The notes under the pieces were generated by a model. It was given only the letters and a program-made list of their open reading frames with translations. It did no database searches and was not told the origin of the DNA. A DNA stretch of 64,000 nucleotides from Isoetes taiwanensis (taxonomy: Eukaryota > Streptophyta > Lycopodiopsida > Isoetales > Isoetaceae). Position numbers and translations under genes: made by a program. Where the stretch lies: the NCBI GenBank assembly GCA_021234155.1, contig JAJEKV010000006.1:7903003-7967002 (forward strand), read 5' to 3'. Positions 12,170-24,159 of the stretch are shown here, in pieces (the stretch's first letter is position 1; each line of letters begins with the position of its first letter).

Positions 12170-12520
12170 ACAAGAGCATCATGTGTTTTTTGGTGTTCTG
12201 GAAAAACCCACAACCTCGATTGGTTCAGAACCTCCGGGTTGCTTAAGGCAACCACTCACGAGAGTGCCAAAGTTCCAAGAAAAATGTTCCAACAATTTTT
12301 TCGCGCGGCTTTCCACGAAGAGCAAAAAGTCCGTCTCGAGAAAAATGGTTGCCAAATACACACCAAATGAATTTTGATTACGTTTCTTGTGTACATGGCT
12401 GCCCAAAAGCTACATCTATCACATTGCGAGAAGTCCGATGGGATTTGATAAGGCTAGATAGATAAAAAGACATTCCGACCAAGTCAATTTTTGGTCAATA
12501 TCCTGGCGAGAGAGCTCGAT
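12170..12520 (-). repeat. Family R fragment, inverted
   Basis: Read on the minus strand it contains 'attgacttggtcgg' (about 12505), then 'ttgccttaagcaacccggag' (about 12245) and 'gttctgaacc', the same order and wording as the 3' end of family R at 5840-6110 and 9575-9830. It is old and diverged. Confidence 0.6.
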
Positions 12521-12529
12521 TTTTAGAAC

Positions 12530-13400
12530 TTCGATCTTTTGGTGCTTCTTTTGAGATCTAACACCTTTGCCTATTCTGAAAATGTCGCACTCAATGGGCC
12601 TTGATGGTCTTTGCTAATGGAAATCAAGATTTTCTATTTTTTGAAATTTTCTTAGGTGAATGTTGCAAATCAAGAAGCGAGGTAGGAGCAGATCTATCCT
12701 CTGAGAGTGTAGGCAAATATGGTTCTATGAGCAACAACCATGCATGAGAAAAGGTCCTAAAGACTTTGAGAGTCTTTATGCATTGCTACATGGCTGAATG
12801 TAGGTCTCTACTTCAATGAGTTGTAATAAGAATGCACTTCCTTATACTGATGGTTCAGGCAATCGAGAGAGTTGGACAACACTTGTATTGTGCATGCTTA
12901 AATACCAACCAATAATGTCATAACTCTCGGGATGCAATGCATAAGGTAAACAATGCTGGCAGAGCGTTTTTTGCCAATAGGGTAATATAGAACACTGGGA
13001 ACTCAACAACAAGGGTCGGATTTTCAATTAAATCAGGTACACATAGGCAAATAACATGAATCCCAAGCTCTGAGTCTTGGGTACAGGATCAAATAGGTAA
13101 ACATTCAAATAATCAGATGAATTCGTCAATAATTCAAGCTGAAAATCAAGTATGGAGGTCAGAATCAAGCTTCAATCAAGCAAGCCGATCCTTCTTCAAG
13201 GTAAACAATCGCTTATTCACCTCAAAGCCCTCGAATTTTTCTTCTGCACAAAAGCCCCTTTTTGTAATTCCCCTGTTCTGTTGCATTCTTGATCAATTCC
13301 ATTTAATTCCCTCTCCTTTTATTTCTCTGATGCATTCTTGGCATTAAACAAGGTTATTCGGCAGGTTTGGAATATGATTGCACAGTTAGTTTGGCCGAAT
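12530..13400. other. No gene or element recognised
   Basis: This is AT-rich sequence with only short chance frames, none with a recognisable motif. It separates the inverted family R fragment from the next family R copy. Confidence 0.4.
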
Positions 13401-15100
13401 CGACCGGACCTTGGCATTCACAGGTTTAGGGTTCTTAGAAATTTTCGATGATATATCCCACAGGCCAATTTAGATTTGGTAGATCAAGCTATATAAAGAC
13501 TAACAAATTTCTCATTTATAACCATTGCGTGCAATATCCACGTGGGATTCGGTACCTCCACCGCCCCACACGCCCGGATGTTCCACGTGGCATGCAGAGA
13601 TTGGCCGGGGAGAAAAATAGGCTTTCGGTGGTGGGGGCGGCTAGATAGGAATTTTTTTTTCTCCCATAGACTATGGCACGATTCCCAAGGAAGCAAGTTT
13701 GGCCAAAACAAATGAATTTTTCAATTTTCTTTTTTTCAATGAGAATCTTTTCTCATGCTCTAGAAGATTCTGGAATCTTTTTTTGCAAATGGGCATTTTC
13801 GAATTTGGCTTAAAAATAGCTCAAAAGGAGGTGATGTGGCATGTGAGAACAATGACATGGCAAGGTAGGGGTGACATGGCAAACAAGGATGGTTACGTGT
13901 CAATCAACTTGGCTTAGAATATTTTTTCTACTCAAAACTTCGAGTGAAGTGGACATGTGGATGGTGATGTGTCATCTAATGGATGCAACTTGAAGGCTTT
14001 TTGCAAAATATTGGAGTATGAACATGGTGACAAGTACATGACATGACATGGCAAGAAGGGTGACATATGTGATGATTTGGCATCTCAAATGTGTTTTCAT
14101 GGGTCAACTTTTGTATAAATGCATAATATTGGCATTTTCTAGGCAAATTTGATTTTTGAATGTTTCCCTTAGGGATTTTATGATTCTCTCTCCTCTTTGA
14201 CTTTGAGGGAGGGAATGTTGAGCTTTGACCACATGAATGAACAAGTCAAGTGAAGTTTAGAGCTTTGAATGATGTAGAAATGGTATGGTAAGTATATGGC
14301 ATGTGAATGACTCATGAAAGTGTAGTTTTGACTAGAAAAAATCTTCAAGGCCAAATTTGACTTGGAAATGAGGTGTAAGCATGGAATTCAAGATCTCATG
14401 GGCATTTCATGGTGGTATAAGGCAAGGGAGATGTGGAATGGGAATCAAAATGTGCAATAATGCCAAGAACTCAAATGATCACATACCAAGAAATCTTCAA
14501 GGGATCTTCTCTCTTTTGCTTGATTCTCCTTTTGCCTCATTTGTGTGACCTGAATCAATATGGTGACAAGTACATGATATGACATGGCAAGAAGGGTGAC
14601 ATATGTGATGACTTGGCATCTCAAATGTGTTTTCATGGGTCAACCTTGGTATAAATGCATAATATTGGCATTTTCTAGGCAAATTTGATTTTTGAATGTT
14701 TCCCTTAGGGATTTTATGATTCTCTCTCCTCTTTGACTTTGAGGGAGGGAATGTTGAGCTTTGACCACATGAATGATCAAGTCAAGTGAAGTTTAGAGCT
14801 TTGAATGATGTAGAAATGGTATGGTAAGTATATGGCATGTGAATGACTCATGAAAGTGTAGTTTTGACTAGAAAAAATCTTCAAGGCCAAATTTGACTTG
14901 GAAATGAGGTGTAAGCATGGAATTCAAGATCTCATGGGCATTTCATGGTGGTAGAAGGCAAGGGAGATGTGGAATGGGAATCAAAATGTGCAATAATGCC
15001 AAGAACTCAAATGATCACATACCAAGAAATCTTCAATGGGTCTTCTCTCTTTTGCTTGATTCTTCTTTTGCCTCATTTGTGTGACCTGAATCAATTGTCC
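13400..15100 (+). repeat. Family R, copy 3, with a 536-bp tandem duplication
   Basis: 13428-13600 has 'ttagggttcttag', a TATA-like 'ctatataaag' (about 13490) and the paired ccacgtgg sites around 13539 and 13582. 13675-13800 has 'cacgattcccaagg' and 'atgctctagaag'. It is followed by two head-to-tail copies of a 536-bp unit, starting 'tggtgacaag' at 14025 and 14561, the second ending near 15095 at 'tgtgacctgaatcaa'. The two units differ at only a few positions, so the duplication is recent relative to the family. Confidence 0.75.
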
Positions 15101-15209
15101 TCACCACCTTGCTCTTCAAGCCTTCAAACAGTATTGCTGACTATTTTGTCATGCAATTATCTATTTCTGTACTTATTCTCTATAATTAATGATTAAAAAG
15201 CTTCATTCC

Positions 15210-15600
15210 CTCAAAAAAACAAAAAAAAATTGGCTTGATTTGGAACTGGAATGATGGAGAAAACTGAGTTCAAAGTGGATCAGAATTTTGGCCAGTGAAA
15301 TGTGAGCAAGAAACAACAAGTTGGTTTTTTCAAATGAAGAAATGACAACTTTTTCACTTCTTGACACCTGATTATATCTCTGACACACCTACAAGCAAGG
15401 TGCAACAATTGCTTTCAACAAAATCATGCAATTTATGCTCAGATTTTGAATTTTTTTTGTTGCCAGATTCTCACTAAGGTAATGCAACTTGAAAGTCAAG
15501 GCTTTTTATGTTTTTTCTTTTTTATGACAATTTTTTAATGTTTCATTTGGAATAAAATATAAACTATATGTTGGACACCGGCCTCGGTACTTTGTGCAAG
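15210..15600 (-). repeat. Inverted partner of 8640-9030 (family R 3' part)
   Basis: The minus strand reads 'ggccggtgtccaacatatag' (about 15585), then 'aaattgtcataaaa' and 'ttgccaaaattctgatccac'-like text, matching 8650-8990 on the plus strand. The pair forms a roughly 0.39-kb inverted repeat separated by about 6.2 kb. The tract between 15095 and 15210 has no assigned identity. Confidence 0.65.
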
Positions 15601-16595
15601 TAACTCTTTCTAAGTTGCAAAATTAATAACCAACAAAGCACTAATGACTAACTTTTGCAATTTTTTAAATTTTTTTGTGGCTTGATATTCTCAGAGACTT
15701 ATAAACACTCAGGATTGCATTATAAACTAGTCTAGTACAGGCTATATTTCAACATTACTTTCACTAAAACTTTGATGTTACCTTGTTCTAGCACTTTTGA
15801 ATGCAAATGCACAAACTACTTCTTACCAAGTTCAGATTTTCATTGGTACAAGATCATCATACAAGATATTTTGTAAGCAATTCCAAGCTTTTTATATGTT
15901 TGAAGGGAGCAATATATTATGAAAAGGGGGAGACAATGCAACGATGAACAAAGGGCCATTGACTAGTATTAAGGAAGGACACTAGTAGGGGAGGCAACGA
16001 TCATGTATATGGAGAGGGGGAGGGAAAGGAGAAGGGAAAGGGAAGAAGTCCATTTGTTATAACACTGACCATCTGTTAGTAGCTGACCATACAACAGACA
16101 AGCAGACAATGACCACGGAGTTGACCAGCTGTCTTGTGGTATTGATTAGAAGGGAGACAAGAAGTTGGAGAAGCCATGTGTTATACTGAAAGCCGCAAAT
16201 TCAATAGAGAAGGAGGCCAATGACCAATTGCCAGAATCAAATCTAGTTTGTGATTATTGATCCAGAATCCTTTTCTATTCCTACGTTGAGATATTGCATT
16301 GACGAACATTAGACCTTGAGATATTGTTTTGAAGGATATTAGGCCTTGAGAGATTGCCTTTGGTACTTGTGATAAACCAGAAGACTCGAAGTTGCTATGT
16401 TGTCGACCACATAATAAGCAAGAAGTTTGGGGTGTGTAAGATTTTTTTGGGATCATTAGATTGCATAATCTTATGGGGAATATCCCATATGAGGCATTCT
16501 GGGCCATTCCCTACAAAATAAGATGGGGTCAAACCGCCACATTTGGACTTGCCCATAAATTTGTGATACATGACCACTATGAATAGCAAAACTGA
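15600..16595. other. No gene recognised
   Basis: The sequence is AT-rich to about 15900, then purine-rich near 16010-16060 (GGGA/AGGGAA words). Short minus-strand frames near 16181-16507 have no recognisable domain. It may contain an old non-coding element. Confidence 0.35.
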
Positions 16596-17000
16596 AATAA
16601 TTGAATTGAATTGAATTGAATTGAATTGAATTGGTTTTTAACGTCCTCGAAAACTAGATTCAACAGACTAAAAGATGAGGTAGAGCCTAGGGAGGTGAAC
16701 CCTGGCAAGGTTTCCACGCTGGTCAAGTGAGGCCATCATACCGTACGAAGGGACCGAAGCCAGCTAACAGATCCAGCAAGATAGTCTCAAACGGACAAAG
16801 GCAAATAAAATATGAAGCATGTGAAGAAGGCAATGCATTATATCTGCAGCAAGGAAATAGTGTTCCATCTATGTAGAGGAAAATAAAATAACATGGGAAG
16901 AAGGCAATGCCTTATATCTGCGGCAACAAAATAGTGCTCCACGTGTGACGAGGCCATTGCAGTTCACATCTTCCAAACGTGTCTGACATACAACAATTAG
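16595..17000 (-). mobile_element. Probable LINE 3' end with (TTCAA)n tail
   Basis: On the minus strand the sequence runs to 'ctcgaggacgttaaaaacca'-like text and then a clean pentamer array, (ttgaa)6 on the plus strand at 16601-16632. Such simple-repeat tails are characteristic of some plant LINE 3' ends. A direct repeat of about 84 bases ('gaagaaggcaatgc', about 16826 and 16902) lies within. No reverse transcriptase frame is visible, so it is heavily 5'-truncated. Identity rests on the tail and is tentative. Confidence 0.4.
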
Positions 17001-17599
17001 CAAAACCAGATCACATTCACTAGAATAGAACAATAGTAACTAAATTAACCATTGATGGATCAACTTAGGTTAAGGCTTACAACGTCGTGGCTATCTATAC
17101 AAGAAACAGAAAATCTGTTAGCCTCTCCTAATCTTGTCGAATGCATGGTTTGCTTTAGCTAAAATTTCCACAAGCAACAAGCCTGACCACTTTATGATGC
17201 AACGGAAGAGCAAAACGGCCAGGAAACCAAACTCTGAGCACTATAAACAATGCCCAATCCAACCAGAGATAAAATCACCAGCCCTGTAAAACCAATTCCA
17301 GATGCACCTATCTACTCTCTGCTGCTGAGGAAGAGAAAAGAAACACGATGTGCAAAGAAAAAACCAAACCGACAAGCAAAACCAAATTCAACCTGTATAA
17401 ATGGCTGAAGCAATCCAATCCTGAACTCTAAGAAACCCATGTGAGCGGCGGCATGACTGACTCCCAAGAAGATCTGCGCCAAAAAAATCTAAACCCTAAC
17501 ACAAACACAACATACTCCTTCTCGACCATAACTTAGGAGCCCCCGTCACCAACATATGCTTCACCCTTACCAATACTACTTAAAACCATACGGTATAAA

Positions 17600-19284
17600 C
17601 ATATGGTTTAAAAATTGGGATGTTTTATAATAGTCTCTAATACGATACGAGCCTTTAGTTTGTCTAGAACTTTTACTCCAATGACAATGACGAACGGAAA
17701 CAGATCAGGCGGATCGAAGAGGCCCCAAGTCACGTCCAGAAGCCGCATGAAGCTGTGCCTCTGTCAGAAATGTAGACTCAAGAATCCAGCTGGTGTGGTG
17801 ATTCCTAGCTCAACATGGTGGGATCACGGCCTTAAAGGAACAAGTGGGCTTTGTTGGCAAGCATCCCAAAACCGAGGGTCGTGGTGAGGGCTGCATTTGC
17901 AAATGCGAGAGGTGTGTAATTGTGAATCCCAATGGTTTGTCATTTAAGCGGTGATTATGTAAGACATTTTGGACCCGAGAAAATGCAATTCTTGGTTTCA
18001 ACCAGCACCATGACATGGATAAAGACAGGAATGAAGATTGCGATGCAATGCAGTTAGAAGAAGTTGCACACCTCACTCGCACCGCGGTGGACCAAGAAAC
18101 ACAACATGGTAATTCAGGTAATAGTGATACTTACGAGATTCATGTTCTTTGGGGAAAAACAGATTAGAGGAAATTAGTGGTGGTCACGACCTTTTGATCT
18201 CTATGGAAGAACAGTTACATGATTTTTTCTGATCCACGAGATTTTTGTTGCACTGAAGATGAGTTAGATATAGAGGAAAGCGGGGAGGAAAATGATGATT
18301 CCCCCAAGGTTTACAAAGTAGAAGACATTGCAGATGCAGCACTAGAAGATAAAATTCTCCTGGCTATTTTGGAGCTGGAGAATGTCTTTGAGATGCACTC
18401 GGTCTCGGAGAGCTTAAAGAATGCCATTCTTAGGATCTTATTCGCTGATAACAAAGAATGTAGCCTGGCCGCCTTGCTCTCTCGAAAGGGTAACTGGGAT
18501 GGCCTGATCAATGGTCTGAAAGTTCCCTCTAGTTCAAAGACCATGAAACGATTTCTAATCCAATTGGGTCTCACGCCAATTCAACGTTATGCAATCTGCT
18601 ACCACAGAGAGGGATTTGAAGGAGAGAAGAAGCATGTCTTTGGTGCAGCGGAGGACGATGAGAGTGTGGTTACTTGCACAAATTTCTGAGTGCTGCCGAG
18701 CATGCAACAAAACACGAAAGGATGGTGTCCAATTCGCCGTAATTCCATTGACCAACCGCATTAGGCAGATGTGCTCGGTGCCTTCACTTTGTTGGAATTT
18801 ACTTCACAGCTGGAGGTTGCGAGCTGATTGGCTTGGCAAGCCAATTGATTCTGCCCCACAGGTATTAATGGCACAAACTTATGGCTCCCTTGTTTGTTTA
18901 GGTTTTATTTTTGGAAATCCGTTAACTAATGAAACGTGCATTGATTTGCAGTTCATGAGACATTTTTGTCATGGCAGAATTTGGAGGCAACGACAAGATA
19001 CGTGGAATCAAAGGCAAGGATTGAGCTCCGGCTATGTGTCCAAAGTGTGACCACAGGGCACGGATGTTGGCACGAAGTTCATCCTGCGATTATGGACAAG
19101 AAAGAGTATCAGTCCGGTTTCTACATACGATGTGTGAATTGCTGTAACAATTCAAGAAATACGAACCAAAGATACATTGCGGGGGATCCGCGACATTGGG
19201 CTACCTTGTTGCACGAGAGATGGTTTCAAACTGCGACAACAAAAGTGCATTCCGTTGAAGCTTACACTTTGGTTGTCCTCAATG
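17600..19284 (+). pseudogene. Transposase-like gene (tnp2/En-Spm type), 5' block
   Basis: Segments in several plus-strand frames include a cysteine-rich stretch (LCLCQKCRLKNP, about 17755), an acidic segment and helical region (18219-18689), CRACNKTRKDGVQF with IPLTNRIRQM (about 18695-18770), and a final open segment 18966-19284. Frame changes may be introns, errors or decay. The last segment is cut at 19284 by LTR element 1 and continues at 31643. Counting one copy of CAATG, the frame entering the junction stays open to 31935. The CACTA-type identification comes mainly from the middle block. Termini of a CACTA element were not found, so it may be a domesticated or host copy. Confidence 0.5.
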
Positions 19285-20886
19285 TGTGGCAGCAATATAT
19301 ATATCGACCCTCGGACGTATACATACGAGGACTTTCCCCTCCCATGGCAATCCTCTCACCATGGCGGGGCCCTCCGTCTATTTCGGTCCATCTATGAAAT
19401 GAGGCCGAAGAAGGGACCTGAAGGGTCATTCGCCCACGCCTTGATGGGACTCCTACGTCGCGGAAGCATGAATACAAGGGTTAGCACCACGGCATGAATA
19501 TACATAAATAACCACCACGAAGGGTGGCGCATCCATCTAATATACCAGCGGCATAGAATATGCATCTAATCCCTCTGAAAACACCCGGAACCCGGGTTCT
19601 ACCCCAGCTCGGACTCCGTGAGGATCGTTGGCCGGTGAGCCTCAAAGAGATCAGCAGGGCCAGAGTCTTGGCATGGCGTTAGCTGGCATAGAACATTGGC
19701 TAGGGTTGTCCACTCTATCCGCCCCTCACATTGCACACTTTGCGGATGGGTCAATTCATGCTATGGCTTTGCTATAGCCTTCAGGAGAGCATAAACTCGG
19801 GGCATCACCCTCGAGCCTACTCGGGTTCATGGCCTTTGGTCCGATGAGGCAGGTCGGGGGCGTCCCCTTCGAGAATCTGCCGGTGGTTCCATGGGTGAGC
19901 TAGAGAATACGTGCGCATCAGCGACCCCGCATCCGTACCAGACTTACTCACCCTAAATCTACTCAAAGTGCATGGTGCTCCATCACGGATCACACCACTA
20001 CACCTGTGGAGTGTCGGACCCATACCCGGCCCTCAGCGTGACCGGCTATCGGCCCTAGCCCTTTGTAGGAGTCTCGGGGAGCCTTGTATGCTCATGCAAG
20101 ACCCCACCCCTCATGTCACCTTGTGTTCCTTGTGCGGTGCTAAGCCGGACCATAGCATCTAGGACCCGGTGGGTTCTTGTGCACATCCGCATTTAATGGG
20201 ACTCTACAGGCTATCTAGGAGCATACTACAATACGGTTGGAGGCCTCTACCCCGTAATCCCCGTTTGAGTCGAGATTAAACAAAGAACTAACAATCCATC
20301 CTTTCGAGTAAGACCAAGAATTGAATATAAAGAGAACTTGTTTGTACAATCAAGGGTTAGTTTCTATGATTGATTCACAAAGAGAAGAGAGAGACGAACA
20401 CAACCAAGTGTTATCTAGAATTCACATAGCCACCACCTGAATTACGGCTGGACTCGTTTCCATGGGGCCTCCATCTTTGGGAATTGAGAATTCAGTTTGT
20501 TACTTCACCGAGGGATGGCATTACGGTGATCTTACGCAGAACTGGCGTATGATGGGCTCGGCTCTGGCCTTCCTTGGTCGATCTTGAGGAGTCAATCCGG
20601 GGATAGGGGTCAAGTTGGCATCAAACTTGGCAATCCCCATGCTACCCAATCGATTGGGGTGGGTGGCGCCTTCCCAAATGGTACTTAGCCTAATTTCCTA
20701 GGTTATAGGTTATTATTATTAATGTGTTAAATTAGCATAGCTAATTTAATCCTTTTAAGGTAACCCCTAGGTTGCAATTAAGTTCCCATACCCCCATGGT
20801 AAGCGTACCTTTAGGGAGTGGCGTGCTTGTATTTATGCGTGTCGCGTATAGTAGGACCCAGAGTATAAATACGTGGAACGATCACA
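19285..20886 (-). repeat. Element 1 3' LTR
   Basis: On the element's strand it starts TGTGATCG and ends CCACA, giving the usual TG...CA boundaries. It is about 1.60 kb and near-identical to 30030-31637 except at scattered, mainly CAG/CTG, positions. Host CAATG abuts its outer end. Confidence 0.92.
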
Positions 20887-20900
20887 TTCTCCCCTCCTTA
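20887..20900 (-). promoter_or_regulatory. Element 1 polypurine tract
   Basis: The minus strand reads taaggaggggagaa directly before the 3' LTR TGTGA. This is the expected plus-strand primer site, and element 2 has the similar aaggtggggagaa before its 3' LTR. Confidence 0.85.
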
Positions 20901-21557
20901 AAATAATTGTCCTCGGCATTGGGGTTAGCTAATTGAATACATATCGTAAAAGCGAATTAGAAAATGAAGTTAAGAATATAACATTGTCACGTTGAGATTA
21001 TAGTAATTAGGACAGTAATACATTGAAGTTAAAATATCAAAGTACAAGCACCAAGGTGCGATACAAACTTATGATCAAGGGAGTTTAGGACCGAAGTCCC
21101 ATTTAAAACATTACGACAAACAAAAATCACACATGTAGACAAAACCAATACGGGAAAAGTTGGGTCATCGGCAACCCTCTATACAAGGCGGTGGCGACTT
21201 GTTCAGCGGCACACACACAACCATATACCCGTAGGTTAATAATATGATTAAGTTGTGGTTGAAGGGACCACCCCCTACAAACAAAAGAAAAAAATATCTA
21301 GAAGGGTACGGCTTGCAATTCATTTACTAGATACCTTCCTAGCAATTCGCGGTCATGTCAACATCAACAATACACCACGTCCTAGAGAACACGAAGGTGA
21401 TCTCATCATCGGTTATTATTATCATATACGATGCGTCTACCCCTCTAAAACATGATTCTCGGTCAATCAAGCCTTCAAGCTTACAGGCGGGGGCGGGTTT
21501 GATAGCATCGTTGATGGTGCGGCCTTGAGATTCCCGCATGAAGTCGGATAGTGCTTC

Positions 21558-21990
21558 TCAAGGTCTATCTTCATCACCGGGTAGCATCTTCAAGCTGGTA
21601 AGTGCTTCCACTTGACCAAGTATTGCAACATTTGAGTCCTTACGGTACGTTTTGTAAGCTTCGATCAAGAAGAGCTTGGGCACTATCTCCAGCTGCTCTT
21701 CAGTCATTTCTAGGAGGGTAGGGGTATCCAAAACCTCCTCTGGATCAGGGGTGTGTTGCTTCAGAAGACTCACGTGAAAGACCTTGTGGATTTTCAAGCG
21801 GGGTGGCAAGTCCAAGCGATATGCCTGTTCTCCTATACGTTCAGTAATCCTGAACGGTCCAGCCCATCTGGGTGCCAACTTCTTACAGTTACCAATTTTA
21901 AGCTTGGCTTGTTTTACTTTGATCTTAAGCCAAACTGACTCACCCACCTGGAAGATTCGTGGGGTTCGGTGCTTATCCGCTAGACTTGGT
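21558..21990 (-). pseudogene. Element 1 integrase C-terminus and broken chromodomain
   Basis: The segment contains VWLKIKVKQAKLKIGNCKKL and APRWAGPFRI, then LKIHKVFHVSLLKQH, the GPY/F-type integrase C-terminal module. It ends in a region matching element 2's chromodomain (element 2 has YLVKWKHLP). Here the chromodomain loses frame where 'cagcttgaagatgctacccg' (plus-strand complement of about 21578-21600) differs from the expected wording at CTG sites. The segment is joined directly to the integrase zinc domain with the catalytic core absent. Confidence 0.8.
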
Positions 21991-22257
21991 TTGCTGACAA
22001 ACCTGACACTGTTTGATGTACCTAGCAATATCCTTCTTCATGGAAGGCCAAAAATAGCTGGAGCGGATCTTAAAGTAAGTTTTCATAAAACCCGCATGTC
22101 CTGCTATAGGGCTGTTGTGTGTGTCATGGAGAATCAGCTTTCGCACCCCTGAAGTCGCTGGAACACACAACTTATCTTTGTAATATAATAAATTGCCCTC
22201 TTTCTTATATGAACGGAATGCTTCACGTTCTCTATCGGTACGGGCTTCCTTACCCAA
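21973..22257 (-). pseudogene. Element 1 integrase zinc-binding domain
   Basis: The HHCC pattern is visible: LILHDTHNSPIAGHAGFMKT (histidines), then IKQCQVCQQTK (the CxxC pair). In the family the D,D-35-E catalytic core should follow; instead the frame stops within a few codons and the C-terminal module starts. The element probably arose by an internal deletion of roughly 0.8-0.9 kb relative to element 2. Confidence 0.85.
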
Positions 22258-22302
22258 ACTTTCCCAAATATTACGAATTAGGGATCGTGGCCAAGGTCTG
22301 TT

Positions 22303-22737
22303 CTATTTGCTTCCCAAAACTTTGGTGAGTGTGGAAATGGCATTACAATGGGTGCGGGTTATGAAGGGATGACGTGACAAAGCATCCGCAACCACATTGT
22401 GCTTCCCTGGTTTATATACAATCTCGAAGTCATATTCCTCGAGGAATTCCATCCATCTGCGCTGGCGGAGATTCAGATTTATTTGGGTGGATAAATGGCG
22501 GAGACTCGATGATCCATTATCCAGCTGAAATCTTCTACCAAGAAGGTAGTGTCTCCAAAACGGAGAGCACGAACAAGCACCCGACAATTCACGGTCATGG
22601 GTAGGATATCGCTGCTCTGCATCGTTCATCTTCTTTGAATCGTAAGCAACAACTCTCCCCTCCTGCATTAGAACTCCACCAGTAGCTATCTTACTAGCGT
22701 CGGTGGCTACTGATTTATCCTTTTCAGGATCAGGCAA
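22303..22737 (-). pseudogene. Element 1 RNase H domain
   Basis: DASKIATGGVLMQ, YDSKKMNDAEQRYPTHDREL and DFEIVYKPGKHNVVADALSR are the conserved Ty3/gypsy RNase H blocks. The frame is mostly open for 144 codons, with a disturbed patch (ACSCSPFWRHYLLG), where element 2 reads AVVVALRIWRHYL. Confidence 0.9.
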
Positions 22738-23900
22738 GGTAAGGGGGCGGTGCGGATGTTAAGGCATCCTTGAGCTTCGAAAGCCGGCTTGGACTTTTGT
22801 TTTCCAATGTTCCATCCAATCCTTTACTTTCTCATGCCTTGTGAGATTAGTAAGAGGTGCGGCAATTGTTGCAAAATCCTTAACAAATTTCCGATAATAT
22901 CCTGCGAGTCCCAAGAAACTCCGGACCTCTGAAACATTAGCTGGAATGGGCCAATCCTTCTTTGCTTCTATCTTAGCTGGGTGTGTAGCAATTCCTTATC
23001 TTTGAGATAATATGCCCCAAATAGTCTACCCTCGAGTGGCGAACTTGCATTTAGAGAACTTGGCGAAGAGCTGATGGCGTCTTAGCTTCGCAAAGCTAAT
23101 CGAAGATGTTGTTCATGTTTTTTGCAAGGTTTTACTATAGATGAGAATGTCATCAAAGAAAATGACAACAAAGTCATCCAAGTATTGGCGGAAGATGTCA
23201 TTCATCAACCGCATAAGCGTTCTTGGGGGCATTGGTCAATCAAAAGGCATGACGGTAAATTCATAATGCCCATATCGGTGCGAAAAGCGGACTTATGAAT
23301 GTCCTCCTCCTTTATCCTTATCGATGGTACCCCGGAGCGCAAATCAATCTTTGAAAAATATTTTGCCCCTTGTAACTGGTCCATAAGATCATCTGCCCTA
23401 GGAAAGGCATAGTGATTCTTGATGGTATACTTATTGAGTTGCCTATAATCAATACACATCCTTAAGAAGCCATCTTTCTTCTTTACAAAAGAATAGGGCC
23501 AAATGGTGAAACTTGGGCGAATAAACCCCATTCAATTAACTCTTGTAGTTTGTTTCTTAAGCTCTGCTAACTCGGAGGACTCATTGATGCGGGGCTTTCT
23601 TTGGTAGGCTTAGTACCTGGTTCAAGAGTTATCTCACATTCCACCCCTCTAAAAGGAGGAAGCTTGTGGATCTCATCTGGAAAGAGATCGCTAAATTCTC
23701 GAAGAAGGGTAGCAATGTCCGATGGTAAGGCGTCGATTACTTGCTGCTGTTTGGAGTCCGACTCAATAGAAGCAAGTTTAATGAGGCAAAGGAGTTCATT
23801 CCTGGCGTATAGCTTTTCCTAGCTGCTTTATTGACATTGGATCGCATAGCGGAGTGTAATGAATCACCTTTTATTGTCACACGTGCTCCATTAGCGGCAT
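22738..23900 (-). pseudogene. Element 1 reverse transcriptase (frameshifted)
   Basis: [26 protein letters not shown] and SKIDLRSG are readable in 23205-23531. The catalytic FFDDI motif is encoded around 23150-23175 in another frame. Several indels prevent one continuous frame. Relative to element 2 the differences are often at CAG/CTG sites, so apparent inactivity should be treated with caution. Confidence 0.88.
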
Positions 23901-24159
23901 TGAAGGTGACCTCCGTTTTTCACGGTCTATGTGGGCCTGGCGGACGCTAAAAACTCCATTCCCACAATAAGATCATATTTGCCAATGTCCATTAACTTTC
24001 GGCACCCAAGGCAATGGAATTGCCCGGCAACCGTGCATTTTAAAGGTTAATATGGCGCCATGAGTGTAATGCGATCTTCTTCGCTAGCTAATGTGACTGG
24101 CTTAGGTAGGGATCTCAACGTTTCCAAGCTAGCATGCACGGGCCATTCTAGGAGAAGCA

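Noticed and set aside
13484-13711. Minus-strand frame over the G-box module
   Set aside because: It is the complement of the conserved non-coding core; similar frames at 465-716 and 62907-63455 arise from the same GC-rich text.
16601-16632. Pentamer array as a plain microsatellite
   Set aside because: The sequence beside it fits a LINE 3' end, and similar tails occur at two other LINE ends here; kept as a LINE tail at low confidence.
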